Part shown: piece after piece, positions 1 to 7,842 of the stretch
Position numbering within the stretch: position 1 is the stretch's first letter
How the letters are laid out: every line of letters starts with the position of its first letter
Source: Sulfurospirillum sp. UCH001
Lineage (GTDB): Bacteria; Campylobacterota; Campylobacteria; Campylobacterales; Sulfurospirillaceae
Assembly: GCF_001548035.1 (NCBI RefSeq)
Contig: NZ_AP014723.1
Span: 2,232,001-2,296,000 of the forward strand
DNA length: 64,000 bases
Direction of reading: 5' to 3'
Notes under the pieces: model-generated
What the model was told of the DNA's origin: nothing
What the model saw: the letters and a program-made list of their open reading frames with translations, nothing else
The model's database searches: none
Made by a program: the position numbers and the translations under genes

Positions 1-795
1 TACGGTATAAAGCAGATACCCCACGTAATAATAGTCCTTTTGCAATAAGCAAAACGGACAGCGGTGTGTAGGCAATTCATAAATATAGGAGCTAAAGAAA
101 ACAATCAAAGCGATAATCGCAAAAATGAGAAACATAGCATTGCAGAAGAGAGTTAGCACGCTATTTTTAAGCCAAAAAGCCAATAAAGTCATCGCAAAAA
201 AGCCATAAAAGAGCCCTACCCAAAGGAGTTCATCCACCGCAAAAAGAAGCGAGATATACGAACTGCTAGATGCTGAGAAAAGCGTACCACAGCAGCTAAC
301 GATTTTACTGATGTTGAGGCTCATAAAAAAGGCTATTTCAAGTCCAATTTCGACAAACAAAGGAAGAGAAAACACCACAAAAAGGATAAATTTTAGTCGT
401 GTAAACGGAAGCGTCTCGGAGTTAATATCCAAAGCGTGCAACACTACCCAAAACCCAAAAAGATAGAGATTAAAAAGTTTAAACAGTGTGAGATACAGCC
501 CAAAATCCACCGAATTAACCACACCACTAGCACACATGGCACCTGCTATGATGTTTGAGAGCTTATCACAGGTATAGATAAAAAAGGCAAACAGAGGCAG
601 TTTAAGCATAAAGATGTATTTAATGATAGTCGCAACCAAGTAGCTCTGTTTGGTAAGGCGATACTGAAGCGGTGTACTTGCATCATTATTCCAATAAAGT
701 GCGAGCCTAAACGAGAGAAAAAAAGCAATCACGCCAAAAAAAAGAAAAATAGCATCCAGCGTTAAAAGAGCGATAATCTCGGGCGTTAAACTCAT
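1..795 (-). CDS. Polytopic membrane protein with DsbB-like CPxCxLQ motif, 3' end cut by window edge
   Basis: An open frame runs from an ATG at 795 to the left edge without a stop (265 codons visible). The product is very hydrophobic, with about seven or eight predicted membrane segments. Its start overlaps the stop of the ATPase gene by ATGA, so translation is probably coupled. Three cysteine sites are shared with the paralogue at 54827-55780: GAMC near residue 84, CC near residue 166, and CPFCLLQK near residue 245. The last resembles the CxxCxxQR active site of DsbB-type quinone-linked thiol oxidoreductases, so a thiol redox or metal-thiol role is inferred. I do not recognise the family by name. 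That the gene is real is clear; the function is tentative. Confidence 0.8.
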   Translation of the reverse strand, partial: MSLTPEIIALLTLDAIFLFFGVIAFFLSFRLALYWNNDASTPLQYRLTKQSYLVATIIKYIFMLKLPLFAFFIYTCDKLSNIIAGAMCASGVVNSVDFGLYLTLFKLFNLYLFGFWVVLHALDINSETLPFTRLKFILFVVFSLPLFVEIGLEIAFFMSLNISKIVSCCGTLFSASSSSYISLLFAVDELLWVGLFYGFFAMTLLAFWLKNSVLTLFCNAMFLIFAIIALIVFFSSYIYELPTHRCPFCLLQKDYYYVGYLLYTV

Positions 796-1460
796 AAGAT
801 CATCTCACCATTTTTTATTTCAATAATACGATCTACAAAGGGTACCTCAAAAAAGAGCGGATCATGCGTTGCGATCAGTTGTGTTACGCCTTGTTGTTTA
901 AGCGTTTCAAATTCTGCGATTAATGCCATGGAGAGTGTTTCATCAAGGTTCGCCGTTGGCTCATCCGCAAGAATAATGGAAGGGTTATTGACCAATGCTC
1001 TTGCAATGGCAACACGTTGTTGTTCACCGCCTGAGAGACGGTTCACCCGCATCTTTGCTTTATGCGCAATACCGCACTGCTCCATAACAGCCTTAGCTTT
1101 CTCTTCTAAGCTATTGGGGGAGAGATTTTCAGGGATCAGTGGGGCTATCACATTCTCAAGGGCTGAAAGGTGAGATATGAGATGAAATTTTTGGAAGATA
1201 AATCCAATATTCTTTCGTCTAAGCTGTGCGCTAAAGGATTCAGGCAATTTAGAGATCTCTTTACCATCCACACTGATTGTTCCACTGCTTGGTTGCATGA
1301 GTCCAGCAATAAGGGAAAGTAAGGTACTCTTTCCACTACCGCTTGAGCCTTTAAGCACCACGCATTCACCTTTTTTAATCTCTAAAGAGATCTTTTTAAG
1401 GGCATGTGCTTCTTCATCTCCTTGCATAAACTGTTTGCATACTTCGTGAAGGACTATCAT
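792..1460 (-). CDS. ABC transporter ATPase, LolD/MacB type
   Basis: A 222-residue ATPase of the LolD/FtsE/MacB group that energises FtsX-type permeases. Visible motifs are Walker A GSSGSGKST near residue 40, signature LSGGEQQR, Walker B IILADEPTANLD and the switch histidine in ATHD. All catalytic residues are present. The start overlaps the stop of the permease gene by four bases, and its own stop overlaps the next membrane protein start, so the three are cotranscribed. The same gene order recurs at 54827-57569. The substrate is unknown; LolD/MacB systems usually perform mechanical work on lipoproteins or periplasmic substrates rather than classical import. The ATPase assignment is certain, the pathway is not. 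Confidence 0.93.
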   Translation of the reverse strand: MIVLHEVCKQFMQGDEEAHALKKISLEIKKGECVVLKGSSGSGKSTLLSLIAGLMQPSSGTISVDGKEISKLPESFSAQLRRKNIGFIFQKFHLISHLSALENVIAPLIPENLSPNSLEEKAKAVMEQCGIAHKAKMRVNRLSGGEQQRVAIARALVNNPSIILADEPTANLDETLSMALIAEFETLKQQGVTQLIATHDPLFFEVPFVDRIIEIKNGEMIL

Positions 1461-2644
1461 CGCATCACCTCGTCAGCATCAAGTGTTGAAGCTCTCCATG
1501 CGGGAATGAGGGTCGCTGCAATATAAATGGGCACACTGAGTAAAAAGAGTAAAACCAGCATTGAACCATCTACACTAAAGGGAAGCGCAAAAGAGGGTTT
1601 GAGTGCAGAATAGCCCATAAAAAGATTTCTAAGAAGGGGAGCTTGCAGGGCGTACACATAAAACAGTGATCCTGTTACCCCAAGCAAGAAAGCGCTTAAT
1701 GAGAGTGTGAAGCTTTCATAAAACTTCTCTTTTAAAATGTCATCACTGCTCCATCCAATGGCTTTTAAAATACCAATTTCTCTCTTCTCTTCAGAGCTGA
1801 GTCCACTGGTTTTATCATAGATAATGATAAAAAAGGCAAAGGCACAGATACTAAAGAGCGCTAGGAAGAAGCCGCTTTTATAATCAAAAATATTCTGGTA
1901 ACTCACCCTAATGTCATCTTGGGTGATGGTTCTCATATCGGGGTAGCGTTCATTGATTTTTTGCACGATAGTAGCGATCTCTTTGATATTGGCAACTTTT
2001 ACGATGATATCGGTCGCTTTATGCTCATCCATCCCAAAAATAGCATACACCAATTTTTTAGGAAGAAGAATAAGATCATTCGATTCTAAGGCAAGATCGG
2101 AGTGAAAGACACCCGCGATATGGACTCTTTGCCATTTACCCTCACTCGTGATGAAATTAAAAAAATCGGTGTAATAATTCTCCTCTAAAATCTTTTTAAC
2201 ACCCTCGCCTATAATCATTCCATTCTCTTTTTCCAGAAGCTTGATATCGAAATGCTGTGTGAGGTTAGAGAGTGTCTTTGAGTACTGCTCTTCATACGCA
2301 TCTATACCGACTATAGAGAAGTTCACCCCTGCTGGTTTAAAGTAGTAGTACCCCCATACACGTGGTGTAATGGTGGTAATACCTTCTATATCTAAGAGCG
2401 CTTCTACGCGCTCTAAGGGCACATCACTTTGTTTCCCTGCGATAAAACGCTGCAAGGTAATTTGAGGTAAGGTTCTAAGGGTGGTATTTAGCTCTAGTTT
2501 TATGGCATCGGCGATCATCAAAACCGAAGCAAGTACAAAAATCAGCAGACTTAAGATAAAGAAGATGAAAAAGCTTTTACCAAAACGACGCATTAAAGAG
2601 CGAATGGCATAATCAAGCAGTAGAAAGTTAGGTTTAAAAGACAC
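1457..2644 (-). CDS. FtsX/MacB-type ABC permease
   Basis: A 395-residue permease with the FtsX layout: one N-terminal membrane segment (about residues 22-45), a large extracytoplasmic domain (about 46-270) and three C-terminal segments (about 272-295, 315-340, 360-385). The cytoplasmic coupling segment EEKREIGILKAIGW is typical of the FtsX family. The start is GTG at 2644 with AAGGA six bases upstream; it overlaps the end of the preceding small gene. The paralogue at 56451-57569 shares the layout and the APLLRNLFMG-like segment before the last helix. It is expected to act with the ATPase at 792-1460. The transported or handled substrate cannot be read from the sequence. Confidence 0.9.
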   Translation of the reverse strand: MSFKPNFLLLDYAIRSLMRRFGKSFFIFFILSLLIFVLASVLMIADAIKLELNTTLRTLPQITLQRFIAGKQSDVPLERVEALLDIEGITTITPRVWGYYYFKPAGVNFSIVGIDAYEEQYSKTLSNLTQHFDIKLLEKENGMIIGEGVKKILEENYYTDFFNFITSEGKWQRVHIAGVFHSDLALESNDLILLPKKLVYAIFGMDEHKATDIIVKVANIKEIATIVQKINERYPDMRTITQDDIRVSYQNIFDYKSGFFLALFSICAFAFFIIIYDKTSGLSSEEKREIGILKAIGWSSDDILKEKFYESFTLSLSAFLLGVTGSLFYVYALQAPLLRNLFMGYSALKPSFALPFSVDGSMLVLLFLLSVPIYIAATLIPAWRASTLDADEVMR

Positions 2645-2945
2645 GTTCTATCCTTGAAGGATGCGTGTAAGGAGCGTAACGATAGACAAAAGTGGAAGGA
2701 AAATATTCTAACAGTTCAGGAGATTCATTAAAGTAGGCAAACACTCCACTTAGGCTTCGGTGACGTACATAATGCGCTTCATTCACAAGGGCTAGATCAG
2801 GTAAGCCAACAAGTTCACTTAAGGTCTCTTTTTGCGTTATTTTTTCTGGGCTTAATGCGTGTGCCGAAGAAAAGTATATACACTGTCCCATTAGCGTGAC
2901 ACCAAATACGAACAACAGTGCAAAAAACGTGTATCTAACGTGCAT
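2634..2945 (-). CDS. Small membrane-anchored extracytoplasmic protein of the ABC cassette
   Basis: A 103-residue protein with one N-terminal hydrophobic segment (about residues 7-28), either a signal anchor or an uncleaved signal, followed by a short soluble domain. No family is recognised. It is the first gene of the cassette, with AAGGAGA eight bases before the ATG and a TACAAT box upstream. It overlaps the permease gene by 11 bases. A 62-residue gene holds the same position in the second cassette (57553-57741) and likewise has one N-terminal segment, so a small anchored subunit seems to be a regular part of this transporter. Sequence similarity between the two is weak by eye. Confidence 0.75.
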   Translation of the reverse strand: MHVRYTFFALLFVFGVTLMGQCIYFSSAHALSPEKITQKETLSELVGLPDLALVNEAHYVRHRSLSGVFAYFNESPELLEYFPSTFVYRYAPYTHPSRIERVF

Positions 2946-2969
2946 TGCTTCTCCTTAACCTAAGAAAAG

Positions 2970-2975
2970 ATTGTA
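2970..2975 (-). promoter_or_regulatory. Predicted -10 box of the left ABC cassette
   Basis: TACAAT read on the minus strand, 25 bases before the ATG at 2945. No clear -35 is seen, which is usual in Campylobacterota. Confidence 0.5.
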
Positions 2976-3020
2976 CCACAGCAAAGCACTTTTATCAATA
3001 CCCTCTAAGCCACTTTGGAT

Positions 3021-3026
3021 TACAAT
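3021..3026 (+). promoter_or_regulatory. Predicted -10 box of the LysE-family gene
   Basis: TACAAT on the plus strand, 34 bases before the ATG at 3060. It lies back to back with the minus-strand box at 2970-2975, giving a divergent promoter region. Confidence 0.45.
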
Positions 3027-3059
3027 TAGAGATCTTAAACACTGGTGTGAAGGATTTTT

Positions 3060-3683
3060 ATGCAACTTGATATTTGGTTAACGATGCTTGTCGCATCCAT
3101 TTTGATTAGTGTCTCTCCAGGAGCGGGTGCAGTGGTTTCAATGAACTACGGACTTAAATACGGATTAAAACGCTCATACGCTGCTATTATGGGACTTCAA
3201 ATGGGTCTTTTTGCACAAACATTTGTTGTTGTCATCGGACTTGGTTCACTCATTATGAGCTCTCTACTTCTTTTCAACATCATCAAATGGATTGGTGTGA
3301 TTTACTTGGTCTTTTTAGGCGTTATGAAATTCATTGAAAAGCCACATTTACCTGAAGACACGGCGAATATCAAGGCATTTTCAGCCTCTAAAGCGTTTAT
3401 TCAAGCCACGCTTATTAACCTTACCAACATCAAAGCAACCGTCTTTTTGGTAGCATTCATTCCCCAATTCTTAAATCCAAATGAGCCACTTTTAGGGCAA
3501 TTTGTGATCATCTGTGCCACACTTATTGGAGTAGATATTATCGTGATGACAGGCTATAGCTCTTTAGCATCTAAGCTCAAACATGTCATCAAATCCGTTC
3601 GTGCTATTCAAATTCAAAACAGACTAACAGGTGCTTTTTTGCTCTTGGCGGCCTTTTTTATCTCAACTGCCAAACGTGCTTAA
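3060..3683 (+). CDS. LysE/RhtB-family amino acid or small-molecule exporter
   Basis: A 207-residue inner-membrane protein with about six predicted helices. The N-terminal signature SPGAGAVVSMNYGLKYG near residue 20 is characteristic of LysE/RhtB efflux proteins, which export basic amino acids, homoserine lactone or similar solutes. Length fits the family (about 200-210). GAAGGA precedes the ATG. The gene ends in a four-base convergent overlap with the ArsC-like gene on the other strand. The substrate cannot be predicted. Confidence 0.88.
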   Translation: MQLDIWLTMLVASILISVSPGAGAVVSMNYGLKYGLKRSYAAIMGLQMGLFAQTFVVVIGLGSLIMSSLLLFNIIKWIGVIYLVFLGVMKFIEKPHLPEDTANIKAFSASKAFIQATLINLTNIKATVFLVAFIPQFLNPNEPLLGQFVIICATLIGVDIIVMTGYSSLASKLKHVIKSVRAIQIQNRLTGAFLLLAAFFISTAKRA

Positions 3684-4021
3684 CTAAACTTTTTGGTGTA
3701 AACCTCTTCATCAAATCCAACCAAAAGCGTTCCATCTTCACATTCGACGATGGGACGTTTAAAGAGTAATTGCTCTTTTAAAAGCCAGCTTTTTTTCTCT
3801 TCATCGCTGATCTCTTTGCTCAGTCCTAATGTTTTAAATTTTGTTCCTTTGGTGTTGAACAGAAGAGACATCGGCTGAGCTCTCAGCCACTCTTGTAGTT
3901 TTGCCTCACTGACTTGCGTACTTTTTAGATCAACAAAGGCATAAGGAACAACGTTCTCTTTAAAAAATGCAATTGCTTTTTTCACACTGCCACATGTTGT
4001 AATGCCATACACTTTTACCAT
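3680..4021 (-). CDS. ArsC/Spx/YffB-family thioredoxin-fold protein
   Basis: A 113-residue protein matching the Spx/ArsC-like family in length and pattern: TTCGSVKKA with a single active-site-position cysteine at residue 10, and LLFKRPIVE near residue 88. It lacks the CxxC of Spx and the further cysteines of thioredoxin-coupled arsenate reductases, so it is closest to the YffB group, whose role is poorly defined. It begins two bases after the stop of the GGDEF gene and is probably cotranscribed with it. Arsenate reduction should not be assumed. Confidence 0.8.
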   Translation of the reverse strand: MVKVYGITTCGSVKKAIAFFKENVVPYAFVDLKSTQVSEAKLQEWLRAQPMSLLFNTKGTKFKTLGLSKEISDEEKKSWLLKEQLLFKRPIVECEDGTLLVGFDEEVYTKKFS

Positions 4022-4023
4022 AT

Positions 4024-6135
4024 TTACTCCTTACTAAACTCTATACAATTACGCCCTTTTTGCTTAGCGCAATACATCGCCTTATCGGCTTCACTAAAGA
4101 TATGCTCTTTATTTTGTTTATCATACCCAAAAAGTGTTACGCCAATGCTTGCGGTACACTCATGCGTAATCATTTTATCGTTTCCTTCTTCATCCAATAA
4201 CAGAACATACGGTGCTCTTACATGGAACAGTATCTTAGAAGCCACTTTCATCGCTTCAACTTTAGCGCCATCTTCGTCTTTGCCTAAATCACTCAGTGCG
4301 ACAATAAACTCATCGCCACCAAACCGAGCAACAATATCACTTTGGCGCACACATGCATTGAGGCGTGCCGCAACATCTGTCAACAAAAGATCACCCGCTT
4401 TGTGTCCAAAAGCATCATTCAACGGTTTAAAATTATCCAAATCAATGACCAAGAGCGCACCCCATTGATGAGAGCGTTTCGCATGTGCCAACAAAAAGGT
4501 AAAACGCTCATCAAACATCCGTCGATTGGGTAGATGGGTTAAAGCATCATGAAAAGCTAGCTCTTTAATAAGTTCTTCTGTTTTCTTACGTTCCGTAATA
4601 TCCGTTGAGATACCACAGAGCGCATAAATACTTCCATCATCATTGCTTAAAGGCATTTTCGTTGAAAGATAGGTTGTTGATATCCCTGTTTGTTTATCGG
4701 TATTTGTCTCTTCAAGTGTCACTTTTCGCGCATATTCTATCACTTCACTGTCCACTTTACGGATGTTTTTAGCGGTTTTTTCATCAAAAAATTCATGATC
4801 TTCATGCCCGATGAGTTCACCAAGAGCAACACCAAAAAGATCACACGTTTTTTTATTGGCGTAAAGATAGCGATATTGGGCATCTTTGATATAAATATAC
4901 GCTTCAACACTGTCTAAAATGGTATTGAGTTTGGCTTCACTTTGTAAAAGCCCTTTGGTGCGTTCTTGCACAATCTCTTCTAATGCAATGTTATTAGCAC
5001 GTACATACTCTATCATAGCTATAAACTGTTTGGAAAGCTCTTCTATCTCAGCTGTTCCAACAGGTTTTAGATCTACTTCGTAATTACCACTTTGAATTTT
5101 TCGCATTGAAAGTTTGAGTTTTTTTAGGGGATCTAATATGAGTGAATGCAGTTCGATACTCACGGCTATCAATGCGACTAAAAACAGAATACTCAGCATA
5201 GGAAGGATCGAAAAATCTTTAATGACTTCAAGCTCTTTGTCGTCAATAAGGGTTAAACTAAACCAATCTACTTCTTTAAGGTAACTTACCCCAAGCAGTT
5301 TTTTTCGACCATCATACTCTACCCAAAATGTACGGATGTCATCAGGATGAGCACTTAAATAGTGTATAGCCTCATTAATTGCCTCACGATCTTTTTGCTG
5401 CAAAAACAATGTGTCAATTTTTCTATGACTGCCATCTGCTTTTTGTAGGCTTGTGTATGTGTTGAATTTAGTGCCGCGTTCAAATTGAATATCCATGTAG
5501 CGATTAATGAAAAAATTGCGCACACCTTCTTGCTCAATGCCTACAGACTCTCGTACAAAACGGGTAAAATCCATTCCTGTACCGACAATGCCTACAACTT
5601 TATCATTAACCTTTATATCATGATTGAGCCACACATATGTATTGCCTAGTGCTTCATCTGTATCAACATTGATTTGGTACGCTTTGTTGTCAGAAAGAAC
5701 CGCGTAAAACCAAGCATCATTGCTTCTTGAGGCAGAGAGTTTGTACTGCAATTCTTTGCCGGCATAACTATTTTTCGCATCATTGAAGTAGTAATTCTCA
5801 CTTTTAACAAATGCAGCAAAATAACTTTTACTTTGAAATTTTTGGCGGTACACTTCTAGGATAGCTAACCCTTTTTGGCGCTTTGCTTCATTGGTGTCAT
5901 CAAGAGCCATAGCGAGTAAATCAGGTTCTTTAATCATCTCTTGTATAATCTCAATCTCATTGAGTAAAGGCAGAAGTGTTCGATTTTTATCAAAAACAAT
6001 CTGTTTTCTGATAAATCGCTCTGCCCATTTTTCATTGATTTTAGAAAATAAAATTTCTGAATAAGACCAAACACAGAAAGAAAAAAAGATAAAAAGTGCA
6101 AACATAAACGTAAACAACTTACCTTTGAGATGCAT
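4024..6135 (-). CDS. Membrane diguanylate cyclase (dCache-HAMP-PAS-GGDEF)
   Basis: A 703-residue sensor that should make c-di-GMP from two GTP. Layout: an N-terminal membrane segment (about residues 8-28), a long periplasmic double-Cache-like sensing domain (about 35-300), a second segment (about 308-328), HAMP (about 330-385), a PAS domain (about 400-520) and GGDEF (about 530-700). The active-site motif FGGDEF is intact. RQSD stands five residues before it, the usual position of the RxxD product-inhibition site, so feedback inhibition is likely. No EAL domain is present. A -10 box lies just upstream. The ligand of the Cache domain is unknown. Confidence 0.93.
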   Translation of the reverse strand: MHLKGKLFTFMFALFIFFSFCVWSYSEILFSKINEKWAERFIRKQIVFDKNRTLLPLLNEIEIIQEMIKEPDLLAMALDDTNEAKRQKGLAILEVYRQKFQSKSYFAAFVKSENYYFNDAKNSYAGKELQYKLSASRSNDAWFYAVLSDNKAYQINVDTDEALGNTYVWLNHDIKVNDKVVGIVGTGMDFTRFVRESVGIEQEGVRNFFINRYMDIQFERGTKFNTYTSLQKADGSHRKIDTLFLQQKDREAINEAIHYLSAHPDDIRTFWVEYDGRKKLLGVSYLKEVDWFSLTLIDDKELEVIKDFSILPMLSILFLVALIAVSIELHSLILDPLKKLKLSMRKIQSGNYEVDLKPVGTAEIEELSKQFIAMIEYVRANNIALEEIVQERTKGLLQSEAKLNTILDSVEAYIYIKDAQYRYLYANKKTCDLFGVALGELIGHEDHEFFDEKTAKNIRKVDSEVIEYARKVTLEETNTDKQTGISTTYLSTKMPLSNDDGSIYALCGISTDITERKKTEELIKELAFHDALTHLPNRRMFDERFTFLLAHAKRSHQWGALLVIDLDNFKPLNDAFGHKAGDLLLTDVAARLNACVRQSDIVARFGGDEFIVALSDLGKDEDGAKVEAMKVASKILFHVRAPYVLLLDEEGNDKMITHECTASIGVTLFGYDKQNKEHIFSEADKAMYCAKQKGRNCIEFSKE

Positions 6136-6165
6136 TTCTATTTCCTTATTTTCCTTATTTTTCAG

Positions 6166-6171
6166 ATTATA
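6166..6171 (-). promoter_or_regulatory. Predicted -10 box of the diguanylate cyclase gene
   Basis: TATAAT read on the minus strand, 31 bases before the ATG at 6135; the leader between is very AT-rich and holds AAGGAAAT before the start. Confidence 0.55.
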
Positions 6172-6236
6172 ACAGTTTTTTATAACAAATTAAAATCACA
6201 TTTGGTTTTAATTTAATCATGTAAGTATCTTTAGCC

Positions 6237-6242
6237 TATAAT
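6237..6242 (+). promoter_or_regulatory. Predicted -10 box of rarD
   Basis: TATAAT on the plus strand, 29 bases before the ATG at 6271, with CTGGAGC as ribosome binding site. It probably drives rarD and the following two-component genes. Confidence 0.55.
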
Positions 6243-6270
6243 ATCATTACTCATTTACAAGCTGGAGCAT

Positions 6271-7167
6271 ATGAATAATCTCTCACAAGAAGCACAGGGC
6301 TACATCTACGCTGTTTTAGCGTTTGTTTTTTGGGGCTTAGTGCCAATTTATTTTAAACTTATCTCTACCGTCTCTGCAACAGAGATCCTCGCGCACCGCA
6401 TCATTTGGTCCGTAGTGCTGCTCTTTGGCATGATTTTGATTAGTAAGCAAGTGGGTGCTTTTAAACTGCTCATCAAAGATATTCACAAGATCAAATACCT
6501 CGTTCTTTCTGCCTTTTTAGTCTCACTCAACTGGCTTGTTTTTATTTGGGCAGTAGGACACAATATGATTGCAGAATCAAGTCTTGGCTACTATATCAAT
6601 CCCCTAGTTAATTTTGCACTGGGTATTATCATTTTTAAAGACCGCCCCTCGTTTTGGCAAAAAATTGCGATCGCTTTAGCATTTATTGCTATTTTTTATC
6701 AAGTCATTACATTAGGCTCTGTGCCCATTGTTTCACTGCTTCTAGCCTTTAGTTTTGCTTTTTATGGGCTGATTCGCAAACACATCAATCTGCCATCGAT
6801 GACAGGGCTTTACATTGAGACACTCATCCTCTTTCCTGTGGCGCTGCTCTATTTTGGCTACCTTGTAAGCACTGATCATAATGCCTTTGTGTTTCCACCC
6901 AATGCTATCTCGTGGCTTTTAATCCTTGCAGGTGTGATTACTGTTGTGCCCTTATTGTGGTTTAACGCCGCTGCAACACGCATTTCACTCGTACATTTAG
7001 GCTTTTTTCAATACATCGGTCCGACCGTTTCCTTTTTGTTAGCTATTTTTATTTATGATGAAGTGTTAGTTCCAGAAAAACTGACCAGCTTTGTGCTGAT
7101 TTGGATTGCACTTGTTATTTTTAGTGTTGATGGTTACTTCAAAAAAAGAGCTTCAAAAGAGGTTTAA
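6271..7167 (+). CDS. rarD: RarD/EamA-family permease
   Basis: A 298-residue inner-membrane protein with about ten predicted helices. It matches the RarD branch of the EamA drug/metabolite transporters: GYIYAVLAFVFWGLVPIYFK at the N terminus and the HRIIWS segment near residue 43 are typical. RarD proteins are annotated as chloramphenicol-sensitivity proteins, but their physiological substrate is not established. The stop codon is immediately followed by the ATG of the response regulator, so the three genes to 9223 are probably one transcript. Confidence 0.85.
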   Translation: MNNLSQEAQGYIYAVLAFVFWGLVPIYFKLISTVSATEILAHRIIWSVVLLFGMILISKQVGAFKLLIKDIHKIKYLVLSAFLVSLNWLVFIWAVGHNMIAESSLGYYINPLVNFALGIIIFKDRPSFWQKIAIALAFIAIFYQVITLGSVPIVSLLLAFSFAFYGLIRKHINLPSMTGLYIETLILFPVALLYFGYLVSTDHNAFVFPPNAISWLLILAGVITVVPLLWFNAAATRISLVHLGFFQYIGPTVSFLLAIFIYDEVLVPEKLTSFVLIWIALVIFSVDGYFKKRASKEV

Positions 7168-7842
7168 ATGAAAATCTTAATCGTCGAAGATGACGCTAAA
7201 ATCGCCTCTTTTCTCAAAAAAGGGCTTGAAGAGGAATATTTTTGTGTTGATCTATGCGACAATGGCGAAGATGCTCTCTACTTAGCTGAAATCAACGCTT
7301 ATGATATTATCATTTTAGATATTATGCTCAAAGGCTCTCATGGCGACGTCGTCTGTGGTAAGCTTCGCGAAAAAAAAGTTACGACACCCATCATTATGCT
7401 GAGTGCAAAAAGCACGATCAGTGACAAAGTAAGCTTACTCAACCTTGGAGCCGATGATTACCTTACCAAACCATTCAGTTTTGATGAACTCTTAGCACGC
7501 ATTCACGTACAACTGCGCAAAAGTAATGCTAAAGAGTCCTTACTCAAAGTGGCTGATTTGGAACTCAACCCTCTTTCTAAAACCGTCAGCCGTGAAGGCG
7601 AAATCATTGTACTAACCGCCAAAGAGTATGCCCTTTTAGAATACCTTATGCGCCATAAGGGTGCTATCATCGAAGAAAGCACGTTAGAAGAACAGCTCTT
7701 TAGCAGTGACCAAAGTATCAATAGCAATATTGTCAATGTCTATATGTATCGCTTACGCACTAAAATCGATAAAAATTTTGAGCTAAAGCTCATTAAAACT
7801 CACCGCAATTTAGGATATTCTATCAATGAAAACGTTCTTTAA
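7168..7842 (+). CDS. OmpR-family response regulator (probable eptA regulator)
   Basis: A 224-residue regulator: receiver domain (about residues 1-115) with acidic pair EDD near residue 8, phosphoacceptor Asp51 in ILDIMLKG, and the lysine in LTKPFS, followed by an OmpR/PhoB winged-helix domain (about 125-222). It abuts rarD and overlaps the kinase gene by 17 bases, which marks the two as a pair. The lipid A phosphoethanolamine transferase gene follows the kinase, the arrangement seen with PmrAB-type systems. That it regulates eptA is inference from position. Confidence 0.93.
   Translation: MKILIVEDDAKIASFLKKGLEEEYFCVDLCDNGEDALYLAEINAYDIIILDIMLKGSHGDVVCGKLREKKVTTPIIMLSAKSTISDKVSLLNLGADDYLTKPFSFDELLARIHVQLRKSNAKESLLKVADLELNPLSKTVSREGEIIVLTAKEYALLEYLMRHKGAIIEESTLEEQLFSSDQSINSNIVNVYMYRLRTKIDKNFELKLIKTHRNLGYSINENVL

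Noticed and set aside
546-728. A 60-codon minus-strand frame near the left edge
   Set aside because: It overlaps in another frame the partial membrane-protein gene (1-795), which has coupled start, hydrophobic pattern and a clear paralogue.
3680-4021. Arsenate reductase
   Set aside because: Only the position-10 cysteine and the ArsC/Spx fold pattern are seen; there are no other ars genes, so the name would overstate the evidence.
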